NCBI GenBank assembly: GCA_018985235.1
Contig: JADGIG010000056.1
Span: forward strand, 1-28,844
Direction of reading: 5' to 3'
Source of the DNA: Sanchytrium tribonematis
Lineage: Eukaryota; Sanchytriomycota; Sanchytriomycetes; Sanchytriales; Sanchytriaceae
DNA: 28,844 bases
The translations under genes were made by a program, and so were the position numbers. Shown one piece after another: positions 1 to 8,442 of the stretch. The notes beneath the pieces are model-generated. The model saw only the letters and a program-made list of their open reading frames with translations. It was not told the origin of the DNA and ran no database searches. Position 1 is the first letter of the stretch; each line of letters starts with the position of its first letter.

Positions 1-2
1 CC

Positions 3-116
3 AAGGACAGAATCACTACTGTACAAAAAATTTATCCCAATTTAGGCTACACCACGCTAGTGTATGTCATTGATATATATATTCAATTTGCGCAAAGTAG
101 AACTCTTATCGAATAA
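3..116 (+). CDS. Possible 3' end of a gene entering from the left edge
   Basis: An open frame of 37 codons runs from the window edge to a TAA at 114-116. The stop is embedded in AATAAA, as in many confident genes here. The peptide (…KIYPNLGYTTLVYVIDIYIQ…) looks protein-like but is too short to assign to a family. A competing open frame of 45 codons lies on the other strand (57-194), starting 14 nt upstream of the HP1 ATG, so the coding strand of this stretch is not settled. The 92 nt between this stop and HP1 would then serve as 3' end plus HP1 promoter. Confidence 0.33.
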   Translation, partial: KDRITTVQKIYPNLGYTTLVYVIDIYIQFAQSRTLIE

Positions 117-208
117 AATCACGTGTTCAATATCGTAATTTGCAAAAAATATTTTAATTTCATTGTCTTGTAGTATATCCCCTTGACACATCATTGTTCT
201 GTTACAAA

Positions 209-670
209 ATGGCCAAGAAGAAGGTGCGTGAAGAAGAAGAGACTTACGAAGTAGAAAACATTGTTGATCATAAAAATGACAAAGGAAAAGTTGTATATCT
301 TGTAAAGTGGAAAGGCTACGATTCAGGAGACAATACCTGGGAGTATGAAAAAAATCTATCCGGTTGCCCAGAGCTTTTAAAAGAGTATAAAAAAGTTGCT
401 AATATTGGCCAAGAAAAGCAAAAATCTGTTAGTAAGTCTAGTCCCAAAAAGCGCAAAAGTGCAGCAAGTAATGCCAGTCCTAAGAAGCGAAAATCCACTA
501 GTAGATCCAAATTTACAGATGACGATGTTTTGATGATTAGCAATATGGATAGATTGGAAAATGGAGAAATTGAGTGTCTCATAATATTTAAGGACACAAA
601 TGATGAGGTAGCACTGCCATTGTCTGTAGTTCGATTTAATGCTCCGCAAAAGTACTTTAAATTTATATAG
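209..670 (+). CDS. HP1: Heterochromatin protein 1 (chromodomain + chromoshadow domain)
   Basis: A 153-residue protein with the classic HP1 layout. The N-terminal chromodomain lies at about residues 12-62 and contains the aromatic cage residues Tyr13, Trp34 and Tyr37 (within YEVENIV and VKWKGYD), which bind methylated H3K9. A Lys/Ser-rich hinge at about 68-100 contains two copies of a SPKKRKS-type motif, plausible for DNA/RNA binding and nuclear import. A chromoshadow domain fills about 104-153 and ends at the C-terminus; in the family it dimerises and binds PxVxL partners. The start is the ATG at 209, in a strong context (AAAATGG); the frame is open 15 nt further upstream but without an ATG. 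The protein is short for the family because N-terminal tail and linker are trimmed. It is convergent with PSMG4, 73 nt between stops, with AATAAA signals on both strands. Expected role: nuclear heterochromatin and gene silencing. Confidence 0.95.
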   Translation: MAKKKVREEEETYEVENIVDHKNDKGKVVYLVKWKGYDSGDNTWEYEKNLSGCPELLKEYKKVANIGQEKQKSVSKSSPKKRKSAASNASPKKRKSTSRSKFTDDDVLMISNMDRLENGEIECLIIFKDTNDEVALPLSVVRFNAPQKYFKFI

Positions 671-743
671 AGTCATCGATTTTTTTGAGTCGCATTTAAA
701 ATTCACGGAGGAGTATACTGAATAAATATGCTCATTTCTGCCA

Positions 744-995
744 TTACTCATTCTTATTTATTAGCTCTTCTACAAGTCTAAAGACTTCTATATCAACTTC
801 AGGCTCATTCAAGTGATCGGCTACAATAAATTGTTTTTGATACTTTTTACCCAATTTTTTTGCTAGGTTTCCATTGTTACCAAATAAATCTGTTGAATTA
901 TTTTTAATGCCTACGGATAAGTTGGATATGTTCTGACCACTCTCACCAATATATATGAAGAAGGAATCATTTGAAATTTTTACTATGTCGATCAT
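744..995 (-). CDS. PSMG4: Proteasome assembly chaperone 4-like (PSMG4/Poc4)
   Basis: An 83-residue protein resembling the C-terminal two-thirds of PSMG4. Matching features are the SFFIYIGE segment (the family has SLFLWVG), a following stretch like …NLAVAM…, then the Leu-Ala-x-Lys-Leu-x-x-Lys…Gln-x-x-Val block and an acidic C-terminal helix. PSMG4 pairs with PSMG3 to guide assembly of the 20S proteasome alpha ring. Compared with the usual length of about 120 residues it lacks some 30 N-terminal residues: an in-frame TGA lies a few codons upstream of the ATG, and no tiny intron of the type seen elsewhere in the window could be found to extend it. Its start faces MTO1 head to head, and the two start regions overlap. 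Identification rests on remembered family features and is moderately secure. Confidence 0.68.
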   Translation of the reverse strand: MIDIVKISNDSFFIYIGESGQNISNLSVGIKNNSTDLFGNNGNLAKKLGKKYQKQFIVADHLNEPEVDIEVFRLVEELINKNE

Positions 996-2889
996 TAAAA
1001 TTCAAATTTGGGTGAATCAAGGGATGTTTTTGAACAAAACTGTGATTGTTGTCGGTGGAGGGCACGCTGGAATCGAGGCGGCTTGTGCGTCTGCCCGTAT
1101 TGGATGTAAGACTATACTTGTCACTCACAAGATAGATACAATAGGTGTAAACAGTTGCAATCCTAGCTGGGGTGGCCTTGGAAAAGGTATTTTGGTCCGT
1201 GAAATTGATGCATTGGATGGTGTTTGTGCTGATTTGGCTGATCGTAGTGGAATCAGATTCACTGTTTTGAATCGCTCCAAAGGTAATGCTGTGCACGGGC
1301 CAAGAGTCAGTGTCGACAGACAATTATACCAAAAATTCGCTCTAGCAAAAATTAAAAATTATCCAAATTTAGAGTTACTTGAAGGTAGCGTAGATGACTT
1401 GATATGCACAAAACTGGACGATAAGGTACTTGGAATAAAATTGTCCAGTGGACAAGAAATTCGCAGTGACTCAATTGTAATTGCGACTGGAACATTTCTT
1501 CAGGGTAGAATTCAAATCGGTTTAAAGTCTTTTGCAGCTGGTCGAATGGGTGATGCACCCTCTCTCAAATTATCTGGTACATTTCAAAGAATGCAACTGA
1601 AACTCTCAAGATTGCGAACTGGTACACCACCGCGACTTTCGAAAAAGAGTATTAATTTTAAGGTATTGCAAAATAATTATGGCGAGATTCCTCCTGAACC
1701 ACTAAGCTTTCTCACTGCATACATAACTCAAAAACAAGTTCAATCGTATCTGACCTGTACTAATCAAAAAACTCATGAAATAATTTTAAATAATATGCAC
1801 GAAAATACACATGTGACTCAAGAAGTTAAGGGACCTAGATATTGCCCCAGTCTGGAGTCCAAGGTTCTTAAATTTCCGCATAAATCAAATCATCATATAT
1901 GGCTGGAACCTGAAGGAATGTCATCCGATATTATATATCCTAATGGAATGTCAATGACTTTCTCAGAAGATATCCAACAAAAAATAGTCCAATCTGTAAA
2001 AGGACTAGGTAAAGCTGAGATTTTAAGGCCAGGATATGGTGTCACATATGATTTTGTGGATCCTAGACAATTAAAACACTCCCTTCAAGTTAAAAAAGTA
2101 GAAGGTTTATACCTAGCAGGTCAAATTAATGGAACTACAGGATATGAAGAAGCTGCCTGTCAAGGAATTATTGCAGGTGCTAATGCCGCTCTTTCTGCTT
2201 CAAGACGCCCGGAATTCATAATCGATAGATATGAGGGTTTGACAGGCGTGTTGATTGACGATTTGGTCACTAAAGGAGCTGATGAACCATATAGGATGTT
2301 CAGTTGTAGATCAGAAAACCGTTTATTTTTAAGAGCAGATAATGCGGATGCTCGCTTATCCAAAAAAGGTTTTGAAATTGGTTTAGTGGGCAATTCCCGT
2401 TTTGAGCTTACAGAAACAAAGTTGCAAAGGATCGAAAGGATTATCAGAGTCATGACTTCAATTGTCAAGACCCCTCACCAATGGCACGATCTTGGCCTCA
2501 ATATAGTCAGTTTAGATGGCAAAAGTAGGTCTTTGTATGAAATCTATGGTCCTTACCAAGTTTCAAACTTTTTGTTGTTTAAAGCATTTCCAGAATTTGC
2601 TACTTCAAATTTAAAAGATCTTAACCAAATTCGGATTTCTTCTAAGTATCATTCCTATATTACAAAGCTTGAAAAGGAATACGTTTATGTGAGAAAAGAA
2701 AAAAACTTCGTTCTTCCTGATATTGATTACTCTAAATTAAATTCTTTAAGTAATGAAGAAAAGGAAAAATTGTCTGCCGTAAAACCGAAAAGACTGAGAC
2801 AAATTAGCGAAATTTCTGGCTTATCTGAAAGATCAGCAGCAATTGTTTACAAATATGTTAAACAAAATCATAATCGATTAAATTTATGA
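985..2889 (+). CDS. MTO1: Mitochondrial tRNA uridine-34 modification enzyme MTO1 (GidA/MnmG family)
   Basis: This FAD protein, with its partner MSS1/GTPBP3 (MnmE), makes the 5-carboxymethylaminomethyl-type modification at U34 of mitochondrial tRNAs. The dinucleotide-binding GGGHAG lies just after the N-terminus. Both family signatures are present: GPRYCPSLESK, and AGQINGTTGYEEAACQG near the FAD site. The C-terminal helical domain that docks MnmE is complete (…LSAVKPKRLRQI…SGLS). From the ATG at 985 the protein has 634 residues, with about 13 residues in front of the homologous start that could act as a short presequence. ATG 955 has a poor context and lies inside PSMG4; ATG 1024 gives a bacterial-like start with no presequence. 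Its last six bases overlap the end of the next gene on the other strand. Its presence implies a mitochondrion that still translates. Confidence 0.93.
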   Translation: MSIIKIQIWVNQGMFLNKTVIVVGGGHAGIEAACASARIGCKTILVTHKIDTIGVNSCNPSWGGLGKGILVREIDALDGVCADLADRSGIRFTVLNRSKGNAVHGPRVSVDRQLYQKFALAKIKNYPNLELLEGSVDDLICTKLDDKVLGIKLSSGQEIRSDSIVIATGTFLQGRIQIGLKSFAAGRMGDAPSLKLSGTFQRMQLKLSRLRTGTPPRLSKKSINFKVLQNNYGEIPPEPLSFLTAYITQKQVQSYLTCTNQKTHEIILNNMHENTHVTQEVKGPRYCPSLESKVLKFPHKSNHHIWLEPEGMSSDIIYPNGMSMTFSEDIQQKIVQSVKGLGKAEILRPGYGVTYDFVDPRQLKHSLQVKKVEGLYLAGQINGTTGYEEAACQGIIAGANAALSASRRPEFIIDRYEGLTGVLIDDLVTKGADEPYRMFSCRSENRLFLRADNADARLSKKGFEIGLVGNSRFELTETKLQRIERIIRVMTSIVKTPHQWHDLGLNIVSLDGKSRSLYEIYGPYQVSNFLLFKAFPEFATSNLKDLNQIRISSKYHSYITKLEKEYVYVRKEKNFVLPDIDYSKLNSLSNEEKEKLSAVKPKRLRQISEISGLSERSAAIVYKYVKQNHNRLNL

Positions 2890-3921
2890 AGACTCTACAG
2901 GGATGTAGAAATTTACAGGAACATCTTCAAGTACTCCTGCCATTGTATCTCTTAGTCGTACTGCAACAAGTTTGTGAAGATACTCAACAAAGGAAACAGC
3001 CTGGAGCTGAACAATAGAGCATTCGCCTGGCTTCAGTACGATTTTCACCCTTAATGCAGAGGGATGCAACTTGATCAAAGATCCGCTTATATCTGTGGAA
3101 TTCAATACTTCAACAGGGTTATAGCACGTGCACGTATGAACATAAGTTGTGCTTTTACTTGTTTCTCCCACATAATTGAGCTCAGATTCTGTTATCAATT
3201 GTTCAATTTTGTAAGATTGTATGGTTTCCGTAAAATTTATCAGCTTGAATTCCAAAGTAAACAAACTGTTCTTTTTTGCTGCACCTAAAAGATTTAAGCC
3301 TATTGTGATTTTTTTGGAACTAAATTTTAGAGACTTCAGATTACAACTGAGATTTACCATTTGATTTGATTTGTAGCGTGAAGTAAAATCCATCACCCAT
3401 AACCTTAGCTTAAATTTACAATCGTCTTCCAATTGAACTAACATTGATATTTCTTTGCTGATGCTCTTACTGGTGAACACATCCCCTTTTGAAAAGGAAA
3501 TTCCATTTTCAACCCAGTCGAAGTTTTGAAGAGCCTCTATATAAATTTTGTTTGTATCGCCATAGACTTTTACAAACGGAATCACTTTAATTTTTACTTC
3601 CAATTTATCTTTTTCATATATCGCCATGGAAAATAATTTTTCTAATTCCAAGATGCTTTTGGAATTGTGCAAATTTTTATGTTTTAATGTCACTACAATA
3701 TCAAACGCTTCCTCGTGCACTATATCTGATGGAATGTCCCACAAAATTTTGATCAAATAATTATCTTTATCGATTGATTCTTCAGAATATTTCAAAGTAA
3801 GATCTAATTTAGTCTGCTCTGTCTCAGCTTCTATCAAATACTCATTGTATGAATCCGGTTTCTTAAATCTAAGTTGTATTGGCTCTCCCAGGAAGATAGG
3901 TGATTTTATAGCACTGAGCAT
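2884..3921 (-). CDS. Conserved-looking beta-rich protein of unknown function
   Basis: A 345-residue protein that I do not recognise. The sequence alternates short hydrophobic stretches with polar ones in a way typical of Ig-like beta-sandwich domains, roughly two or three in a row. No transmembrane segment, signal peptide or catalytic motif is visible. The C-terminus (VRLRDTMAGVLEDVPVNFYI) and the general style recall the beta-sandwich modules at the ends of large TRAPP tethering subunits, but this is a weak impression, not an assignment. The gene is convergent with MTO1: its TAA is the reverse complement of the last sense codon of MTO1, so the coding regions overlap by 6 nt. The ATG at 3921 follows the FOP-like gene by 49 nt. 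Confidence 0.8.
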   Translation of the reverse strand: MLSAIKSPIFLGEPIQLRFKKPDSYNEYLIEAETEQTKLDLTLKYSEESIDKDNYLIKILWDIPSDIVHEEAFDIVVTLKHKNLHNSKSILELEKLFSMAIYEKDKLEVKIKVIPFVKVYGDTNKIYIEALQNFDWVENGISFSKGDVFTSKSISKEISMLVQLEDDCKFKLRLWVMDFTSRYKSNQMVNLSCNLKSLKFSSKKITIGLNLLGAAKKNSLFTLEFKLINFTETIQSYKIEQLITESELNYVGETSKSTTYVHTCTCYNPVEVLNSTDISGSLIKLHPSALRVKIVLKPGECSIVQLQAVSFVEYLHKLVAVRLRDTMAGVLEDVPVNFYIPVESS

Positions 3922-3970
3922 GTTTTAATTACCCCAATTTATTTTTCTTGGATAAAAAGAACACTTTGGT

Positions 3971-4388
3971 TCAAGATGTGAGAGATTGATCATTTGTTTT
4001 TAGATCTTCTTCTAACTATGTAAGTCCAAATTACAGATTCATTGTGCATCGATGACCTCAGCAATTGGTATAAAATAGGTTCTTTTGAAGAACTTATTTT
4101 CCTTTGATTATCTTCAAATTGTTCTGGGAGAGTGTTTGTCTCTGTGCTAAATACCTGTAGCGTATATGCGAGATCAAAATGTTGCAAAAATTCATAAATA
4201 ACAGCTAGACCCATTTTTCCCATTTCAGAATTGGTAAATGTATTTGAAGCTTGTAAGTTCTTTTCATTCTTTAAGATTTTGTAGATTTTTGCTCTTAATT
4301 CTGCCTTAGATTTGGCTAATTCACCACTCTCAGCTAAACTTTTTAGTATTTTCTGCTGCATTTCCAATATTTCATCATTTTCATTCAT
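3971..4388 (-). CDS. FOP/FOR20-like centriolar protein with LisH-type dimerisation domain
   Basis: Residues 1-110 resemble the N-terminal region of FOP (CEP43/FGFR1OP) and FOR20: an initial helix, the SGELAKSKAELRAKIYKIL helix, a linker, and a LisH-like hairpin (LAVIYEFLQHFDLAYTLQVF) followed by ETNTLPEQ, close to the family's xFxPET block. These proteins dimerise through LisH and act at centrioles, basal bodies and cilia. I propose two exons, 4388-4035 and 4015-3971, separated by a 19-nt intron, ending in LEEDLKTNDQSLTS. Unspliced, the frame instead ends at 3990 with a basic tail (VIWTYIVRRRSKNK). Both forms are 132 residues, and only transcript data can decide. Identification of the domain is good; whether it is FOP or FOR20 is open. 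Confidence 0.75.
4016..4034 (-). other. Candidate 19-nt spliceosomal intron in the FOP-like gene
   Basis: Read on the minus strand the segment is GTAATTTGGACTTACATAG. It has GT/AG ends and a branch-like CTTAC five nucleotides before the end, the same layout as the SIN3 and YAK1 introns. Removing it replaces a basic tail with a polar, acidic tail of the same length. Unlike those introns, it is not needed to restore a domain. Confidence 0.5.
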
Positions 4389-4494
4389 GTTTCAAGTTTT
4401 CTATGTTGACTCCGAATCAATATTAATTACGGCATAGGAGCTGCTTCTGGTATTTTCTAGCCTTCGCAGATATTTTATCTGAAATCAAATTTAT

Positions 4495-5303
4495 TTATCC
4501 AATGGGATGTTCCGCGTTTGAATTTGAGGCATTTCGATGTGACCATTGTCTTGGTTGAAGTGCTTCAAACAGGGAAGTGTTAAGTCTGTCAAATTGGAAC
4601 GTTTTTAATTTAACAGCTTCATGAGTTTAAAATTACGCTCTTTTAAATTTGGAAAGTATCTCAGAATTGAGGGTATGCGTTCTGGTTGAAGAACCTCATC
4701 TAAAGTCAATTTTTGTATATATAAGAGCGGCTTCATATGATTAGGTATCACAAACTGAGTAAAATCCAATTCAATGATATTTGGGTTGTCATTTAAGTTG
4801 AGAATTCCAAGAGTCAAAGCATTTTCGGAGCTTCTACGTTGACCTCCTAAAATAAGGCATTTAAGTTTTTTAAAGTACATCAGGTTCTTAAAAATCACAC
4901 CTGGTCTACTCGCTTCAAGTTTAAGTTTCTCCAATTTAGGAAGCGCTTCTCCAAGGTCTTTTAATTGATCTTGGAAATCCCTGTTATCTGGCGCAATTAA
5001 GATTTCCAAGGTCTCAATATTTGAAAAACCATCTAAATATTTGATAAGAACAATCAAATCCTGTGTGGTAGAGCCTAATCCTGGAGAAAATCCAGTCACC
5101 ACCAGCTCCTTCACCCACAATTTATAATCATAAAAATTTTGCCTCTTTCTAGACAGCAAGAATATTTGTTGCTGAACCACATGTTTGTAGTAAGATTTCA
5201 AATATTCTCCCGTGAGAAATTTGTTAACTAGATAGCAGTCTTTCATGCCATTAAAGCTTGAGATATGTGAGATTAACTCCATTGGCAAAAAGGGTTGAGT
5301 CAT
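4495..5303 (-). CDS. F-box and leucine-rich-repeat-like protein
   Basis: The N-terminus (TQPFLPMELISHISSFNGMKDCYLVNKFL, shown here as a position: residues 2-30) is an F-box, with the LPxELI core and a downstream aliphatic/Asn-Lys helix. LRR-like strands follow (IETLEIL, LEKLKLEA, LKCLILGG, IIELDF, IQKLTLDE). Such proteins are substrate receptors of SCF ubiquitin ligases. I use the ATG at 5303 because the F-box begins right there. An upstream in-frame ATG at 5348 adds 15 hydrophobic residues and would overlap the preceding stop as ATGA. A 20-nt intron (4617-4636) is proposed; splicing gives 262 residues ending at 4495, whereas the unspliced frame stops at 4605. The spliced tail continues with an LRR-like LKTFQFDRLNTSLFEAL. 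Confidence 0.72.
4617..4636 (-). other. Candidate 20-nt intron in the F-box/LRR gene
   Basis: On the minus strand the segment is GTAATTTTAAACTCATGAAG. It fits the local pattern (GT, then A-C-T-N-A-T-N-N-A-G), though it ends in AAG rather than TAG and is one base longer than the others. Splicing opens a further 40 codons, up to a TAA embedded in an AATAAA signal at about 4495. A 29-nt alternative that ends at a different AG joins the same downstream frame, so the exact boundary is uncertain. Confidence 0.45.
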
Positions 5304-5344
5304 GTTGTGTAACAAGGGAAGAATGCCCAACCGCCACAAAAAGA

Positions 5345-8300
5345 TCATTTTTTATTAATAAAATTCTTATTTTTTGACTTAAAAACCATCAAAACTTCAT
5401 CCCTAGTTAATCCTGGTGTAGACAACAATCGAGATATAGCAGACATTGCATACTCTAGTGACTTAATGGTAAATCTATCCAGCACTTCTTCATACGACAT
5501 TTTCGCAAATTTAATATACTCAACCAAATTTTCTTGCGTCACAATTTTCATTTTAGTATCAAAAATATTTTTTCCAGCCGAATCTTTTGTAATCTCTAAT
5601 AACTCTGCCATTGTTCTTTTTTCTCCTGTTGGGAGCTCTTCAATCATCTTCAGTAGTGCAAAGATAGTGCAGCTTGTGTTTAATAAAGCATCTGACTTGT
5701 TTTTTAAAGTAAATAAGCCAGATTTGTTCTTAAATTTAAGGTAGTGTCTGTAATCATTAATGTTGTAATAGTAAACATTGTATTTTCCACACATTTCATC
5801 TGGAGTTATATAAAATTTCAAGACTTCTTGAGTTTGATCGAAGATATGAAAAGCTTCCTCAATTTTATCATTAAACTCCAGTAATCTTGCCATAAAGTAA
5901 TTTGCACGATATTGCCAGTTTTCGGTGTCCTCCAGCAAAAGTCTTTTGATAGAATTGATGCAAAATTCATAAAGATTGTCAGAAGTTTTCAAAAGTTGAC
6001 AAATCTCAGGATCTTGGGCACCATTGGCATATTTGCCACACAAGTAATAGAACTTTATCCTGTAGTCCAATGGCACCTCTAAACCTGCCATATATTCAAG
6101 AAGGGCAATATTGTAAGTATGCTTGAGGATTTGCTTAAGCTTAATAAACTTTTCCAAATCAGTAATGGCATGACAGTCTAAACTGTGTGATTCAAAATCG
6201 TAATACATCTCATTATCGAATTTTAAAACTTTGTTCGCCGAATCAACAAAATTAAAAGGAGACGCTTTTGACAAAAGATGCAACGACTGAAAACATTTTA
6301 AGCGGAGACCGTTAAATTTCTTATATGTGGCAATCATTTGATTTGAGTCCTTGAGTAGCAGTGAAGGATCTTGAGAAAGAAGTCCTATCAACTTCACAGC
6401 GTAACAGTGCCCCAATATTTCTTTCACTTGGATGTGAAGATAACCGGAACGCAAAATATTTTCAGCAATCGGTATGACAGAGCTTACTTCCTGCAAGTAA
6501 TTTTGACTGGGATGCTTAAATATCGAAAATTGCTTCTTATATATATTTTGAAGCTTGGAATACATCTCCAAACTACTCAATAACCCCAAAAACGCTGTAT
6601 TTTTGACGTTTTTAAGTGCTTGTCGTAAGAATCTCATAGACTCACTTGAAAATGAACAAGGTGCATACCCATTGAAATCTAGAATTGGCAAAGTCTCCAA
6701 GAATTGAATAACAGGTCCAGCATTGGTCAATCTATGTTTTTCTTGCACAAAATCATGCAGTTTTTCTTCAAATATATTACTTTGATAATAGCAACAAAGT
6801 ACAATCTTTTTGTTTAAAGTATTGCACTGTTTAAGCAGACAGTCTATACCTTGGTATGCATCTTGTAACAAGTGGCAAAGATCACTTGCATTTAGATAAT
6901 CATGAAGAGATTCAAATATCTGAATGTCTTGTCGCAAGAGTACAATGACAAATTTCTTGAATATTTGAACCATTTGCAAGCTAACAATTTCTTGAGGATG
7001 GCATCGAAGTACATAAAACAAATAGAATTTTAATCTGTTTTTCACGCTTGTTTCTAATTTTTCAAAAAAATTTAATAAATAAAGTATAACATCATTTAAA
7101 ATCACATGATGATAAAAACCGCTTAAATTAGATTCTTGAAGAACCTTTACACAATAAGACAAAAGACTGGGCCTCGCGTCTAAAGACCTGATCAAGTCGA
7201 TGTTTCTCACATCTTCAACAATAATAGGTGAAATTTCCAATTTCCAATTTTTGATATTTTTGATGTATCGAGTATTAACAGATTTTGTGAAATGGTCATA
7301 GACAACGTCATTATACAGTGACAAATATTTTGGATCATTATCAATTTGCTGAAAAATGTGAGCGCAAAGTGAGTAATAATAATCTTGGAAGAAAGGATGA
7401 ATTGTGGGGATTCGCTCTTGCTGAACAAAAGTAAATATTTTAACAATAGATTTCATTAAAAATTCGCAAATCTCAAAGTTTAAGCTCAAATTTGGAAACA
7501 AAGAGAGAATTTCCGCATAGCATTGATATTTAATTCCTAATTTGGTAACGCAAAGGACTAAATCTGCAAGTGTTTTAGATTCAGAAATTTTCAATAGTTC
7601 TTCGGAATTGAGATCGATTTCTTCTATGGATTTGAAAGAAATGCACCAATTATAAAAATCACTTTTGGTACTAAACTTTTTTTTATGAAATTGTTTGTAA
7701 TTGTTTAAAACTTGAGAAATGTATTCTTTGTAATTAAAATCTTGATAATTGCCTGACTCTAAAGTTTGAATTTCAAAACCAGACACTGCCACCAATTCCC
7801 AAAATCTATTAGGTTCCAGTATAGGGTCTGCTTGCTTTAATCTTTTGGAAGATCGAATTCCAACCATTTCGCTGTTTTCATCGTCTTCGGATGTGTCCAT
7901 CTTTTCAATAATTTTATATTCAATTTGAACAAGCGTCTTCATATCATTCGATTTGCACAAGTCAAAGACTTTCTTAAATAATTTCGACAAATTATTATCT
8001 ATAGTAAAAGAGACTTCGGGTTTTACTTCAATATCCTTCTTCGTGAATTCGCTGGCATCAGAAATCAATGACTTAACAATTGGTGAATATTTGGTTTTGA
8101 CATCCTCAAACTCAATTTTTGACAAACAATATTTGGCAATACTTGGATACTTTAAAAGAATCGCTTTCTGAAGCATAGTGCAATATATGCTAGATAATTG
8201 CCTTATTTTTAAAGCTTCTAATGAATAGAAAATTGATTTGTCATCTTCTAAAAATTCCCCCAAAAATTTGTAAATTGAAAATAGCAAATCTGTATTGTCA

Positions 8301-8425
8301 GAACATTCATTGACTAAATATTCCAACGTTTCTGTATCTCTGTTTTGTGCCGCATTTAAAAACTTTGAGTAAAGATCTTCAGAAACGGGTTTACTTTCGC
8401 CAACTGAATTAAAAGCGACAAACAT
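5345..8425 (-). CDS. Large helical-repeat protein, probably HIR3/CABIN1-like histone chaperone subunit
   Basis: 1026 residues, almost entirely helical. The N-terminal 120 residues look like degenerate TPR hairpins. At about 185-215 an acidic, low-complexity linker leads into IRSSKRLK, at the place where HIR3/CABIN1 proteins carry a comparable basic R-S-x-R motif between the TPR region and the following helical body. Near the C-terminus, ENWQYRANYFMARLLEFNDKIEEA followed by a Tyr-rich stretch resembles the late TPR-type repeats of CABIN1. The HIR complex deposits histone H3-H4 independently of replication. At 1026 residues it is much shorter than yeast (about 1650) or human (about 2200) relatives, so it would be a reduced form. 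The assignment comes from layout and scattered motifs and could be wrong; that the gene is real is certain. It lies 17 nt downstream of the ZZZ3-like gene. Confidence 0.55.
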   Translation of the reverse strand: MFVAFNSVGESKPVSEDLYSKFLNAAQNRDTETLEYLVNECSDNTDLLFSIYKFLGEFLEDDKSIFYSLEALKIRQLSSIYCTMLQKAILLKYPSIAKYCLSKIEFEDVKTKYSPIVKSLISDASEFTKKDIEVKPEVSFTIDNNLSKLFKKVFDLCKSNDMKTLVQIEYKIIEKMDTSEDDENSEMVGIRSSKRLKQADPILEPNRFWELVAVSGFEIQTLESGNYQDFNYKEYISQVLNNYKQFHKKKFSTKSDFYNWCISFKSIEEIDLNSEELLKISESKTLADLVLCVTKLGIKYQCYAEILSLFPNLSLNFEICEFLMKSIVKIFTFVQQERIPTIHPFFQDYYYSLCAHIFQQIDNDPKYLSLYNDVVYDHFTKSVNTRYIKNIKNWKLEISPIIVEDVRNIDLIRSLDARPSLLSYCVKVLQESNLSGFYHHVILNDVILYLLNFFEKLETSVKNRLKFYLFYVLRCHPQEIVSLQMVQIFKKFVIVLLRQDIQIFESLHDYLNASDLCHLLQDAYQGIDCLLKQCNTLNKKIVLCCYYQSNIFEEKLHDFVQEKHRLTNAGPVIQFLETLPILDFNGYAPCSFSSESMRFLRQALKNVKNTAFLGLLSSLEMYSKLQNIYKKQFSIFKHPSQNYLQEVSSVIPIAENILRSGYLHIQVKEILGHCYAVKLIGLLSQDPSLLLKDSNQMIATYKKFNGLRLKCFQSLHLLSKASPFNFVDSANKVLKFDNEMYYDFESHSLDCHAITDLEKFIKLKQILKHTYNIALLEYMAGLEVPLDYRIKFYYLCGKYANGAQDPEICQLLKTSDNLYEFCINSIKRLLLEDTENWQYRANYFMARLLEFNDKIEEAFHIFDQTQEVLKFYITPDEMCGKYNVYYYNINDYRHYLKFKNKSGLFTLKNKSDALLNTSCTIFALLKMIEELPTGEKRTMAELLEITKDSAGKNIFDTKMKIVTQENLVEYIKFAKMSYEEVLDRFTIKSLEYAMSAISRLLSTPGLTRDEVLMVFKSKNKNFINKK

Positions 8426-8442
8426 CCGTGTTTAAAAAAGTA

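Noticed and set aside
57-194. 45-codon minus-strand frame starting with two ATGs, 14 nt from the HP1 start
   Set aside because: It overlaps a plus-strand frame ending in an AATAAA-linked stop, and no mini-intron could extend it beyond the TAG at 57. It remains a possible first exon but is not annotated.
4474-4490. Short hairpin CAGATA/TATCTG after the F-box gene
   Set aside because: A 6-bp stem with a 3-nt loop is expected by chance, and eukaryotic Pol II does not use such terminators.
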